Shown here: piece after piece, positions 27,520-35,608 of the stretch
How the letters are laid out: each line of letters begins with the position of its first letter
Position numbering within the stretch: position 1 is the stretch's first letter
NCBI GenBank assembly: GCA_034431435.1
Contig: DAOUDG010000057.1
Coordinates: 49,874 to 113,873 of the forward strand
From: JAHCIE01 sp034431435
Lineage (GTDB): Bacteria; Chloroflexota; Anaerolineae; Epilineales; JAHCIE01
DNA length: 64,000 nt
Reading direction: 5' to 3'
Made by a program: the position numbers and the translations under genes
The notes under the pieces: generated by a model
What the model was told of the DNA's origin: nothing
What the model saw: the letters and a program-made list of their open reading frames with translations, nothing else
Databases searched by the model: none

Positions 27520-27621
27520 ATGAATCGGCCAGGCTGGGGGGCGGCCATCGCTGCGCTGTTGATGGCCGCGGCGGTCGTTGCGACCCTGGTGGCGCTGTAT
27601 CGCCTGGCAGTCGTTCCTTAG
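27520..27621 (+). CDS. putative single-span microprotein (33 residues)
   Basis: ATG eight bases after the permease stop, with GGGGCGG just upstream. The product starts MNRPGWGAAIAALLM and is one hydrophobic helix (about 7-29) with a short polar start. It lies in the same transcript as the transporter and could be a small regulator of it, but so short an ORF could also be chance in Ala/Val-rich DNA. Confidence 0.4.
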   Translation: MNRPGWGAAIAALLMAAAVVATLVALYRLAVVP

Positions 27622-27676
27622 GAGTCAACATCCTGAAGGTCCCGGATAATTCTAGAGTCTGCCCGGCGCATGCGCC

Positions 27677-27705
27677 TTGCGGTGTGCGCCAGCCTGTGGT
27701 ACAAT
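27677..27705 (+). promoter_or_regulatory. sigma-70-type promoter upstream of ygeY
   Basis: TTGCGG at 27677-27682 and TACAAT at 27700-27705 with a 17-base spacer. It would drive ygeY, ygeW and carbamate kinase. The same -35/-10 style recurs before ssnA (TTGCGA-17-TACAAT). Confidence 0.7.
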
Positions 27706-27741
27706 GAAAGCATCCCATCGCCCTTGAGGTGATTCGTTGCC

Positions 27742-27858
27742 GTGATTCACCCCAACCGAACGCGCCACCACGGCGTTTACCAGAACAACCTCGGCCTTGT
27801 GACCAACGGTCGCTTTGCCGTTGTTGGCAAGATGGGCGACCGCGCTCCCGGCCGCTGA
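27742..27858 (+). CDS. possible leader peptide ORF (38 residues)
   Basis: GTG start with GAGGTGAT about 10 bases upstream; ends TGA at 27856. The peptide is basic and polar (begins MIHPNRTRHH, ends KMGDRAPGR). Its position inside the ygeY leader would allow translation-coupled control. Low certainty because the GC-rich leader can hold chance ORFs. Confidence 0.28.
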   Translation: MIHPNRTRHHGVYQNNLGLVTNGRFAVVGKMGDRAPGR

Positions 27859-27954
27859 CCCCCATGCGCCCCTGCGGTTCCACGTGCCCGGCGGGCGCCC
27901 TCTTAACCCCTGTCACGCGCCAATCCAAATCACCATCTCACTACGGGAGTTGCC

Positions 27955-29157
27955 ATGTCTCCTTCGCCTGAAGTTGTCGCGACGATTCGTGAGCGTGTCG
28001 CGGCGCAGCAAGACCGCATTGTCCAGTTCATGCGCGACATTGTCGCTATCCCCTCCTACGAGAGCCAGATCGGGCCGGTGGGCGAGCGCGTCGCTGAGGA
28101 GATGCGCGGCCTCGGCTTCGACGACGTGTGGTTCGACCGCATGGGGAACATCGTGGGTCGCATTGGTAGTGGCCCGCGTGTTCTGGTCTACGACAGCCAC
28201 ATCGACACGGTCGGGGTCGGCGACCCCGAAGCCTGGGATTGGGACCCCTTCGTTGGCAAGGTCGAGGATGGCGTTCTCTTCGCGCGCGGCGCGTGCGATG
28301 AGAAAGGCTCCACGCCCGGCATGGTATACGGGCTGGCTCTGGCTCGCGACCTGGGTCTGCTCGACGGCTGGACGGCCTACTACTTCGGCAACATGGAGGA
28401 ATGGTGCGACGGTATCGCGCCCCACGCCTTTGTCGAGGTCGAGGGGATTCGCCCGGACTTTGTGGTCATCGGCGAGCCGACGAAGATGCAGGTGTATCGC
28501 GGCCACAAGGGTAGGGTCGAGATGAAGGTTGTGGCCAAGGGGCGCTCGGCCCACGCCGCCAGCAACTTCCTGGGCGACAATGCCGTGTACAAGATGCTGC
28601 CCGTCATCGCGGGGGTGCGCGACCTGGACCCGCAGCTGGGGACGCACGAGTTTCTGGGCAAGGGGACCATCACGGTGACCGATGTCCACGTCAAGACGCC
28701 GTCCATCAATGCTGTGCCGGATGAGTGCACCGTGTACATCGACCGCCGCGTGACCTTCGGTGAGAGCAAGGACCACGCGATTCAGCAGGTGAAGGACCTG
28801 GTGCCGGCCGGCGCGGACGACATCACGGTCGAGATGCTATGGTACGACGACCCCAGCTACACTGGCTTTGTCTTCGAGGTGGACAAGTATTTCCCCGCCT
28901 GGGCGCTGGCCGAGGAGGCTCCTATCGTGCAGGCGGGCGTGAAGGCGGGCGAGTTGTTGTGGGGCGAGCCGCTGCCGACGGGGAAGTGGAACTTTAGCAC
29001 CAACGGCATCTACTGGATGGGCAAGGCGGGCATCCCGTCGATTGGCTTCGGCCCTGGCGACGAGCTGCATGCCCACACCGTCATCGATCAGGTTTCGCTG
29101 GCTGATGTCGTGCGCGCCACGGAGTGGTATGCGTTGCTCCCGGCGCTGATTGAGTGA
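27955..29157 (+). CDS. ygeY: M20-family hydrolase, YgeY type
   Basis: A 400-residue dinuclear zinc hydrolase. Metal ligands: YDSHIDTVG (His/Asp near 82-84), the bridging Asp in RGACDEKGS near 107, EE in GNMEEW near 147, and the late His in ELHAHT near 378. The YgeY family is annotated as selenium-metabolism-linked and acts in the anaerobic uric-acid pathway, probably on ureido intermediates. It is the first gene after a dedicated promoter and lies directly before ygeW, as in the E. coli gene set. Confidence 0.92.
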   Translation: MSPSPEVVATIRERVAAQQDRIVQFMRDIVAIPSYESQIGPVGERVAEEMRGLGFDDVWFDRMGNIVGRIGSGPRVLVYDSHIDTVGVGDPEAWDWDPFVGKVEDGVLFARGACDEKGSTPGMVYGLALARDLGLLDGWTAYYFGNMEEWCDGIAPHAFVEVEGIRPDFVVIGEPTKMQVYRGHKGRVEMKVVAKGRSAHAASNFLGDNAVYKMLPVIAGVRDLDPQLGTHEFLGKGTITVTDVHVKTPSINAVPDECTVYIDRRVTFGESKDHAIQQVKDLVPAGADDITVEMLWYDDPSYTGFVFEVDKYFPAWALAEEAPIVQAGVKAGELLWGEPLPTGKWNFSTNGIYWMGKAGIPSIGFGPGDELHAHTVIDQVSLADVVRATEWYALLPALIE

Positions 29158-29200
29158 GGTGCGGGTTGTGGGGCATGGGTGATGGTTGCCGCCTGGCCTG

Positions 29201-29245
29201 CCAGGTGAGTCGTGGTACGTGAGCCGTGGGGCGTGAGATACCTGG
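29201..29245. repeat. dispersed repeat, CGTGAG family
   Basis: CCAGGT at 29201-29206 and ACCTGG at 29240-29245 flank GTGAGTCGTGGTACGTGAG-like motifs. The same CGTGA(A/G)(A/)CGTGAG vocabulary occurs at 30335-30427 and 38299-38391. It lies between ygeY and ygeW and holds no gene. Confidence 0.5.
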
Positions 29246-29331
29246 TAGATTGTCAGGCTTCACAGAACACGCGTCACGTCGCTTTCAAACAACGTATTTG
29301 TGGGACACAACTTCCCATGGAGGAGACTCTC

Positions 29332-30321
29332 ATGCAAACCGGACTGCGTGGCCGAGACTTCATTGGCGATACCGACTGGACCCGCGAGGAGATTGAGACC
29401 GCTCTCGACGTGGCCTTCGACCTGAAGCGTAAGCGCGCTCTGGGCGAATCTCACGCTCTGCTGCGTGACAAGGTGCTGGCCATGCTGTTCTTCTTCAGCA
29501 GCACCCGCACCCGTGGCTCGTTCGAGGCAGGCATTGCCCAACTCGGCGGCCACGGCGCGTTTATCGACTCCGAGACGACGCAGATCAGCCACGGCGACAC
29601 GGCGAAGGAAATCGGCGAGATCTTCGGCCGCTACTTCGACGGTATCGCCATCCGCCAGTGCGACTGGGATTTCGGCAACAAGTACATCCGCGAGGTGGCC
29701 CAGTACTCGCGCGTGCCCGTGCTCAACATGCAGTGCGACGTGTACCACCCGTTCCAGATTCTGGCCGACCTGATGACCATCATCGAGAAGAAGGGGCCGA
29801 ACCTCAAGGGCAAGAGGATTGCCGTGTCGTGGGCCTACGCCGCCAGCTACCAGAAGCCCATCTCGGTCCCCCAGTCGCTCATCATCCAGCTGACACGCTG
29901 GGGAGCCGATGTGGTTCTGGCGCACCCGCCCGAGTACAAGCTAATGCCGAGCATCATGGACGAGGCGGCCGCCAATGCCAGGCGCTACGGCGGCAAGTTC
30001 TCGATGACTCACGACATGGACGAGGCGATTCGCGACGCCGAGGTGGTGTACCCGAAGTCGTGGGGCGCGCTGCTGACGACGAGCGACAACGCCGAGAGTG
30101 CGCGCATCGGTGCGCAGTACAAGGACTGGATCTTCGACGAGCGGCGCATGAGCCTGACAGCGGGTGAAGGCGCTGACTGTGGCTACATGCATTGCCTGCC
30201 TGCCGACCGTGGCCTGGAGGTGGCCGACGCCGTCATTGACGGGCCGTCGTCGTGGGTATATGACGAGGCGGAGAACCGCCTGCACGTGCAGAAGGCCATC
30301 ATGGCCCTGACGATGGGATAG
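29332..30321 (+). CDS. ygeW: YgeW-type carbamoyltransferase
   Basis: A 329-residue member of the aspartate/ornithine carbamoyltransferase fold. The carbamoyl-phosphate loop is SSTRTRGSF with S57-T58-R59-T60-R61, and the second-substrate region includes HCLPADRG near 279-286. ATG 29332 follows GGAGGAGA. With carbamate kinase next door it should work in the phosphorolytic direction, taking a carbamoyl group from a ureido compound to give carbamoyl phosphate and then ATP. Its true substrate in E. coli is unsettled. Confidence 0.92.
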   Translation: MQTGLRGRDFIGDTDWTREEIETALDVAFDLKRKRALGESHALLRDKVLAMLFFFSSTRTRGSFEAGIAQLGGHGAFIDSETTQISHGDTAKEIGEIFGRYFDGIAIRQCDWDFGNKYIREVAQYSRVPVLNMQCDVYHPFQILADLMTIIEKKGPNLKGKRIAVSWAYAASYQKPISVPQSLIIQLTRWGADVVLAHPPEYKLMPSIMDEAAANARRYGGKFSMTHDMDEAIRDAEVVYPKSWGALLTTSDNAESARIGAQYKDWIFDERRMSLTAGEGADCGYMHCLPADRGLEVADAVIDGPSSWVYDEAENRLHVQKAIMALTMG

Positions 30322-30334
30322 AGCCTGAACCGTG

Positions 30335-30427
30335 GAACGTGGCGCGTGAAACGTGACCCGTGATGGGTGAACCTCGCGAGGAAGTTCGCGCTTCACGCCT
30401 CACGTTTCGCGGGCTACGTTTCACGCT
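30335..30427. repeat. dispersed inverted repeat, CGTGAAACGTG family
   Basis: GCGTGAAACGT near 30342-30352 is inverted as ACGTTTCACGC at 30417-30427, with more CGTG/CACG copies between. It separates ygeW from carbamate kinase and could form a long imperfect hairpin. Confidence 0.65.
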
Positions 30428-30448
30428 CACCCTCAAAGAGGAGGATGA

Positions 30449-31450
30449 ATGACCCCCGACCGTCGTCGTAAGCTCGCCGTGGTTGCCATCGGCGGCAATA
30501 GTCTGATCACGGATAAGACGCACCAGACAGTTCCCGACCAGTACGCGGCGGCGGCCGAGACGTGCGTTCACGTCGCCGAGATGATTCAAGCGGGGTGGCA
30601 GGTCGTGGTGACCCACGGCAACGGCCCCCAGGTGGGCTTTATTCTGCGTCGTTCGGAGCTGTCCCGCCACGAACTGCACGAGGTTCCGCTCGACGTGTGC
30701 GGCGCAGATACCCAGGGCGCGATTGGCTATATGTTGCAGCAATGCCTGTACAACGAGTTCCTGCAGCGCGGCCTGCCGGATAAGCCGGTGACGGTCGTGA
30801 CGCAGGTCGAGGTGGACCGCGCCGACCCGGCCTTCCAACACCCTAGCAAGCCCATTGGCTCGTTCATGACGGAGGCTGAGGCAGCGACACGACGCGCCGA
30901 GGGCTGGGACATGGTGGAGGACGCAGGGCGCGGTTTCCGCCGTGTTGTCGCCTCGCCCATGCCCAGGCGCATCGTCGAGATCGAGGCCATCCGGGCCTTG
31001 CTGGCGGACGGATTCACTCTGATTGCGGCGGGCGGTGGCGGTATCCCCGTCATTGCCGAGGCGGATGGGCGACTGTGGGGCGTGGCGGCCGTCATCGACA
31101 AGGACCGTGCCTCGGCGCAACTGGCGAACCAGATTCAGGCCGACTTGCTCCTCATCTCGACCGCCGTCGAGCGGGTGGCTATCAACTACCGCAAGCCGAG
31201 CCAGCAGGAACTGGCAACCATGACGGTGAGCGAGGCCGAGCGCTACATGGCCGACGGCCAGTTCCCCGAGGGCAGCATGGGGCCGAAGATACAGGCCGCG
31301 TTGGATTTTCTAGCGCGGGGCGGCGACGCCGCGCTGATTACGTCGCCGGAGGCCATCAGCCGCGCGCTGCGCGGCGAGACGGGGACGTGGATCGTGCCGG
31401 ACGGGGCGGACCCGTCGCGGTTCTTTGCGGCAGTGGAGGGCACGGCGTGA
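30449..31450 (+). CDS. yqeA: carbamate kinase
   Basis: A 333-residue amino-acid-kinase-fold enzyme that makes ATP from carbamoyl phosphate. Motifs: VAIGGNSL near 12-19, THGNGPQVG near 54-62, LIAAGGGGIPV near 191-201 and the KDRASAQLA segment near 219-227. AGAGGAGGA precedes the start. Next to ygeW it forms the energy-conserving end of the ureide pathway. The E. coli counterpart in the purine cluster is YqeA; arcC is an equivalent name for the activity. Confidence 0.95.
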   Translation: MTPDRRRKLAVVAIGGNSLITDKTHQTVPDQYAAAAETCVHVAEMIQAGWQVVVTHGNGPQVGFILRRSELSRHELHEVPLDVCGADTQGAIGYMLQQCLYNEFLQRGLPDKPVTVVTQVEVDRADPAFQHPSKPIGSFMTEAEAATRRAEGWDMVEDAGRGFRRVVASPMPRRIVEIEAIRALLADGFTLIAAGGGGIPVIAEADGRLWGVAAVIDKDRASAQLANQIQADLLLISTAVERVAINYRKPSQQELATMTVSEAERYMADGQFPEGSMGPKIQAALDFLARGGDAALITSPEAISRALRGETGTWIVPDGADPSRFFAAVEGTA

Positions 31451-34400
31451 CCCAGGACGTGGCCGGTCAGCGGCAGCAATCGGTTGCCGCCGACCGGGTG
31501 GCGGTGAATGGCGACCTGTGGGGCGTGCTCGCCGTGATAGCGACTGCCCTCGCGCTGTTCGCCCCGCTGTGGGCCACTGGCCGCGTGTGGATCGACGGTG
31601 ACCTGGGCGATTTTTACTGGCCGACCATGCAGGCTGTGTTTGGCGCGCTGCGTGACGGCCAGTCGCCGCTGTGGAATCCCAACCTGATTGGCGGCTTCCC
31701 GCTGTTCGCCGACGGTAGCGTGGGGACACTGTTTCCGCTGAATTGGGTTCTGCTCGTCGCACCCCACAGCCTGATGCTCATTCCCTTCCTGCGGACGCTG
31801 GTGGCCGCGCTGGGGATGTATGCCTTTGTGCGGGTGGTGGGCATCGGGCCAGTGGGCGCGACGGTGGCGGGGCTGGTATTTGCTCTCAACAGCTTTTCGG
31901 TCAGCCACTTCAGCCATATCGACCTTAACAACGGAACCGCACTGCTGCCCTGGCTGCTGTTGGCAATTGAGAGGAGCCTGCACGCTTCGTCGTGGCGGCG
32001 GCAGGCGCTATGGCTGCTAGCGGCTGGCGTGAGCTACGGGCTGGTGTGGCTGAGCCTGCACCCGATGGCCCCGCTGATGATTCTGCCTGTCTATGCGGGG
32101 TGGGCGCTCTACCGTGCCCTCACCTACTCTGGCCCTCGCCCGACGACCGACGACGAAGGACCGCAGACCCGTGGGACGTCCGCGTCCCCAGCGGCCCGTT
32201 CACGCTGGCTGTGGGCGCTGGCGGCGCTGACGGTGCCGGTCGTCGTCGCGCTGGGGCTGGCGGCGGCGCAGCTTGTGCCTATGGCCGAGTTGGGCAGCCT
32301 CTCGCCGCGCCAGGCGGCCGGCGCGCGCTTCAACGCCAGCTTTAGCCTGCCTCCCTATGACCTCATCGGCCTGGTGTGGCCGACCTTCTTCCACTCAGCG
32401 CCGGGCGGGCCGCGCTGGGGGCTATGGAACCTGGAGACCCTGACCTACGTCGGCACGCTGCCTTTCGTGCTGGCCATGGCAGCGGTGGCGGCCTGGCCCC
32501 GTCAGCGACACGTGGGCTTCTTCGTCGTGCTGGCGCTGCTGGCGTTGTGGGTGGCGGTGGCTGTCTACGCGCCCTTTAGCCCGCAGCCCTGGCTGTACTC
32601 TCTGCCCGGCTACAACGTCCTGCGCGCGCCTGCCCGCTTCTTCTTCGTCGTGGGCTTCGCGGGCGCGTACCTGGCCGCCGTCGGGATGGACTGGCTCGTG
32701 GCGAGGCAGTGGGACACGGCCCCCGTGCGTCGCGTGCGCTGGCTGTTAGTGGGGCTGGCGGCGCTGGCGATGTCGATTCCCCTCGTTGGCGCGGCGATCG
32801 TGCTGTTTGTCAACGGTGCGCCGGGCCAGGCGGAGCGCGCCATCTGGGCCTTGTACCTGAATCTGCCCCACGGCACGCCCCTGCGTTACGAGGATGTGGT
32901 CTACGCCATCAACCAGAAGCTGCGGATCGGCAATCTGGAGATGTGGAAAGCCGTCGGGTTGCTACTGCTGAGCGTCGGCCTGGTGGGGGCGTGGCTGCGC
33001 GGCGGGCTATCGCGGCGCGCCTTCGCCGCCGCCGCCGCTGTGCTGACGGCCGTCGACCTGCTGTTGCTGGCGGGCTACTACGTCACGCCCGTTCCTCTGG
33101 CGCGGGTGGTCGAGCCGCGGCCGGCGGCCGAGTTTGTTCAGTCCCAGCGGGCGGCGAACGTGGCGGCGAGTCTCAACGGCGACCGCATCCTGCACGCCCG
33201 GTCTGTCGACCCGCCGATGATCGATCTGCCCTTCGGCGTGCCCGACTTCAACGGCCAGAGCAGTCTCAACATGGCGCGTCCAGCCGCCTACACGTCGGCG
33301 CTGTTTAGCCGAGAGGGCGCCCTGGCCGACCGCGCGGCGGTGCGCTGGCTGATGGTCCCCAACAATCTGGCCGATGTCCGTCAGCGGCTGAACGGCGTCG
33401 CCTTCGACCGCGAGCGACCCCTGGCTATCGTCGACGCGGCGACACCCGCTAACCAGCGCACCTTCCAGGTCGCGCCGCAGCCGGCTCGCGAGTTGCGCCT
33501 GTTGCTGGCTCTGTCCCAGGCGGTCAACGTGCCCCAGGGCGCGACAGTGGCGGAGGTGGTGGTGCGTGGGGCGGATGGCGCGAGCCGCGCCTTTCCCATT
33601 CGGGCGGGCATTGAGGCCAGCGAGTGGGCCTACGAGCGGCCAGACGTGCGCGCGGCGGTTCAGCACGCGAAGGTCACGCCAGCGCTGACCTGGAATCAAG
33701 TGGACGAGACGGGACAGCGTTTCGACCGTTTCCTGTCCTATGTCGAGCTGCCGCTGGACAGCGACGGCGGTGGGCTGCTGATACCGAGCCGGGTAGACGT
33801 GCGGGCGGTGGCCCCCCGCACTGAGACGCTGCTGTTCGGCGCGACGCTGGTGGGCGATGCCTCGCCCGCTGCCCACAGCCTGGCCCGCTCCGATCTGGCT
33901 GTCTATGCGCCGGTCTACTGGGATGACGATGTGCGGCTGTTCGAGCGCGCAACCGCGTTGCCCCGCGCCCGACTCGTCGGTCAGGGTGTGACCTACGCGG
34001 CCCGCTGGCAGGCGTTGGAGCGGCTGACCCAGGCTGAAGATATGGCGGACCGGGTGACATTGGAAGGGACGCCGCCGGCCGAGGCTGCGCCGCTGCTCGT
34101 AGCAGGGCCGGCCGATGCGCGCGCCCCCCTGCCACTCGCGCCAGATCCGGCGACGCTCGGCACGGTGCAGCTGCTGGAGGACACGCCGACGCGCGTCACT
34201 CTGGCCGCCGAGACGACCGCGCCGGCCTTCCTCGTCCTTGCCGATACCGCCTACCCTGGCTGGCGGGCGACGGTCGATGGCCGTCCAACCGACATCCTGA
34301 TTGCTGACTACACCTTCCGCGCCGTGTACCTGCCGCCGGGCGCGCACCGGGTGACCTTCGAGTATGCGCCGCGTAGCGTCCAACTGGGCGTCGCTATCAG

Positions 34401-34470
34401 CCTGATGACGCTGGTGGCCCTGGCGGTCGCGGCGTGGTGGCTGTGGCGCGGGGCGCGGCGGGAGGCGTAG
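31447..34470 (+). CDS. large YfhO-like polytopic membrane protein
   Basis: A 1007-residue protein. GTG 31447 overlaps the kinase stop. About 13 membrane spans in residues 18-560, then a roughly 420-residue extracytoplasmic domain and a final helix (GVAISLMTLVALAVAAWWLW). The WIDGDLGDFYWPT segment after the first span, the paired-acid loop and GYNVLRAPARF near 388 are typical of the YfhO/GT-C-like group, thought to move glycosyl groups. The loop near 226-247 (RPTTDDEGPQTRG) is encoded by a dispersed repeat. Why a glycosyltransferase-like protein lies in a purine operon is unclear. Confidence 0.8.
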   Translation: MTQDVAGQRQQSVAADRVAVNGDLWGVLAVIATALALFAPLWATGRVWIDGDLGDFYWPTMQAVFGALRDGQSPLWNPNLIGGFPLFADGSVGTLFPLNWVLLVAPHSLMLIPFLRTLVAALGMYAFVRVVGIGPVGATVAGLVFALNSFSVSHFSHIDLNNGTALLPWLLLAIERSLHASSWRRQALWLLAAGVSYGLVWLSLHPMAPLMILPVYAGWALYRALTYSGPRPTTDDEGPQTRGTSASPAARSRWLWALAALTVPVVVALGLAAAQLVPMAELGSLSPRQAAGARFNASFSLPPYDLIGLVWPTFFHSAPGGPRWGLWNLETLTYVGTLPFVLAMAAVAAWPRQRHVGFFVVLALLALWVAVAVYAPFSPQPWLYSLPGYNVLRAPARFFFVVGFAGAYLAAVGMDWLVARQWDTAPVRRVRWLLVGLAALAMSIPLVGAAIVLFVNGAPGQAERAIWALYLNLPHGTPLRYEDVVYAINQKLRIGNLEMWKAVGLLLLSVGLVGAWLRGGLSRRAFAAAAAVLTAVDLLLLAGYYVTPVPLARVVEPRPAAEFVQSQRAANVAASLNGDRILHARSVDPPMIDLPFGVPDFNGQSSLNMARPAAYTSALFSREGALADRAAVRWLMVPNNLADVRQRLNGVAFDRERPLAIVDAATPANQRTFQVAPQPARELRLLLALSQAVNVPQGATVAEVVVRGADGASRAFPIRAGIEASEWAYERPDVRAAVQHAKVTPALTWNQVDETGQRFDRFLSYVELPLDSDGGGLLIPSRVDVRAVAPRTETLLFGATLVGDASPAAHSLARSDLAVYAPVYWDDDVRLFERATALPRARLVGQGVTYAARWQALERLTQAEDMADRVTLEGTPPAEAAPLLVAGPADARAPLPLAPDPATLGTVQLLEDTPTRVTLAAETTAPAFLVLADTAYPGWRATVDGRPTDILIADYTFRAVYLPPGAHRVTFEYAPRSVQLGVAISLMTLVALAVAAWWLWRGARREA
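32147..32162 (+). repeat. dispersed repeat inside the YfhO-like gene
   Basis: CCGACGACGAAGGACC is identical over 16 bases to 4056-4071, the left arm of an intergenic inverted repeat. Here it is read in frame within a hydrophilic loop between membrane spans. Confidence 0.6.
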
Positions 34471-34471
34471 G

Positions 34472-35608
34472 GTGTTCCTCTTCGGCCCCGTCATGTTGCT
34501 CATCGCGGGCGTACTGGCCGTATACACCGTCGTCGACCTGCGACGCCACTGGGCCACGTTTTGGGACGACAACATTACAGGCGAGGACAAGTCGCGCGCC
34601 TACCGGGTGGTGTTCTTCCTGCTCATTCCCGTGGGGGTGCTGCTGCATGAGTTCGGTCACGCGGTGGCCGTATGGGGCATGGGCGGGCGCGTCGTCGAGT
34701 TCAACTGGTCGCTGCTGTCGGGCTACGTCGTGCCGGATCGCACGTTTGGGCCGCTCGGAACGTGGTGGCTGTATTTTTCTGGCAACCTGGTGTCCATCCT
34801 GCTGGCCCTCGTGGGGCTGGTGGTCGCCATGGTGGCGCGGCGGCCAATGGTGAAGTTTCTCGGCTTCGCCTTCTTTACGATGGAGTGGTTCTTTAGCCTG
34901 GTCGGCTATCCGCTGCTGAGCTTGGGTAGCCAGGATGGCGATTGGGTGGGCATCTATGGGCTGCCGCCCTTGCCAATGAAAGCGGCGCTGGCTGCCGCGC
35001 ACATCGCTCTCATCGTCCTGGGCTATGTCTTCCTGCGCTCCATGCGCGTGCGCCGCTGGGAACTGATGCTGAGCAGGGACAACCGCGCCATGATCGAGGC
35101 CAGGGAGGCGGAGATTCTGGCCCACCCCGCCGACGCCGCGCCGCGTCTGAGGCTGGCGCAGTTCTACGCGCAACGTGGTGAGGCGGCGCTCGCGAGGGCG
35201 ACACTCAACGAGGCGCTGGCGGTAGCGCCGGACAACCCGGATGCGCACCTCCTGGCGGGGGCAATGGCGGCCGACGGGGAACGCTATGCCGAAGCCGTAG
35301 ACCAGTACGCGGCGGCGATAGCGGCCCTGCCGCCCGGACCACCCCGCGGTCGGGTGGAGTATTTGCAGGGCTGGGCGTACGTGCGCATGGATCGCGCCGC
35401 CGATGCGGTGGGCGCGCTGACACGGGCCATCGAGGATGGTTTTGTGACGGGCGAGGCATACTACTGGCGCGGCCGTGCTCATCAGCGCCTGCGCAATGAT
35501 CTGGCCGCCCGTGCCGACTTTGCCCGCGCGGCCGAGATCGACGCCGGTGGTGCGGCGGGCGTAGAGGCGGCCAAGGAACTAGAGGCAATGCGCCTGGAGG
35601 CGCGATGA
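34472..35608 (+). CDS. M50-like membrane metalloprotease with TPR repeats
   Basis: A 378-residue protein. Membrane spans at about 3-22, 46-65, 95-118 and 172-190 frame the zinc motif LHEFGH (His59, Glu60, His63), the site-2 protease pattern; a candidate distal Asp lies in GSQDGDW near 150-156. Residues about 205-370 are TPR-like helical repeats (PRLRLAQFYAQRGEAALARATLNEALAVAPDN). GTG 34472 is two bases after the YfhO-like stop. The TPR part is presumably cytosolic and may bind a protein client. Substrate unknown. Confidence 0.8.
   Translation: MFLFGPVMLLIAGVLAVYTVVDLRRHWATFWDDNITGEDKSRAYRVVFFLLIPVGVLLHEFGHAVAVWGMGGRVVEFNWSLLSGYVVPDRTFGPLGTWWLYFSGNLVSILLALVGLVVAMVARRPMVKFLGFAFFTMEWFFSLVGYPLLSLGSQDGDWVGIYGLPPLPMKAALAAAHIALIVLGYVFLRSMRVRRWELMLSRDNRAMIEAREAEILAHPADAAPRLRLAQFYAQRGEAALARATLNEALAVAPDNPDAHLLAGAMAADGERYAEAVDQYAAAIAALPPGPPRGRVEYLQGWAYVRMDRAADAVGALTRAIEDGFVTGEAYYWRGRAHQRLRNDLAARADFARAAEIDAGGAAGVEAAKELEAMRLEAR

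Larger units (their letters stand above)
27622..27954 (+). other. 333-base intergenic region with promoter and long leader
   Basis: Contains the promoter at 27677-27705 and, beyond the predicted start near 27712, a leader of about 240 bases before ygeY. Inside the leader is a 38-codon ORF at 27742. I see no riboswitch class I can name and no strong terminator, but the leader length is unusual beside the otherwise overlapping genes. Confidence 0.6.

Noticed and set aside
33007..34590. 527-codon - strand frame opposite the YfhO-like gene
   Set aside because: Antisense of a confident membrane-protein gene; no family features.
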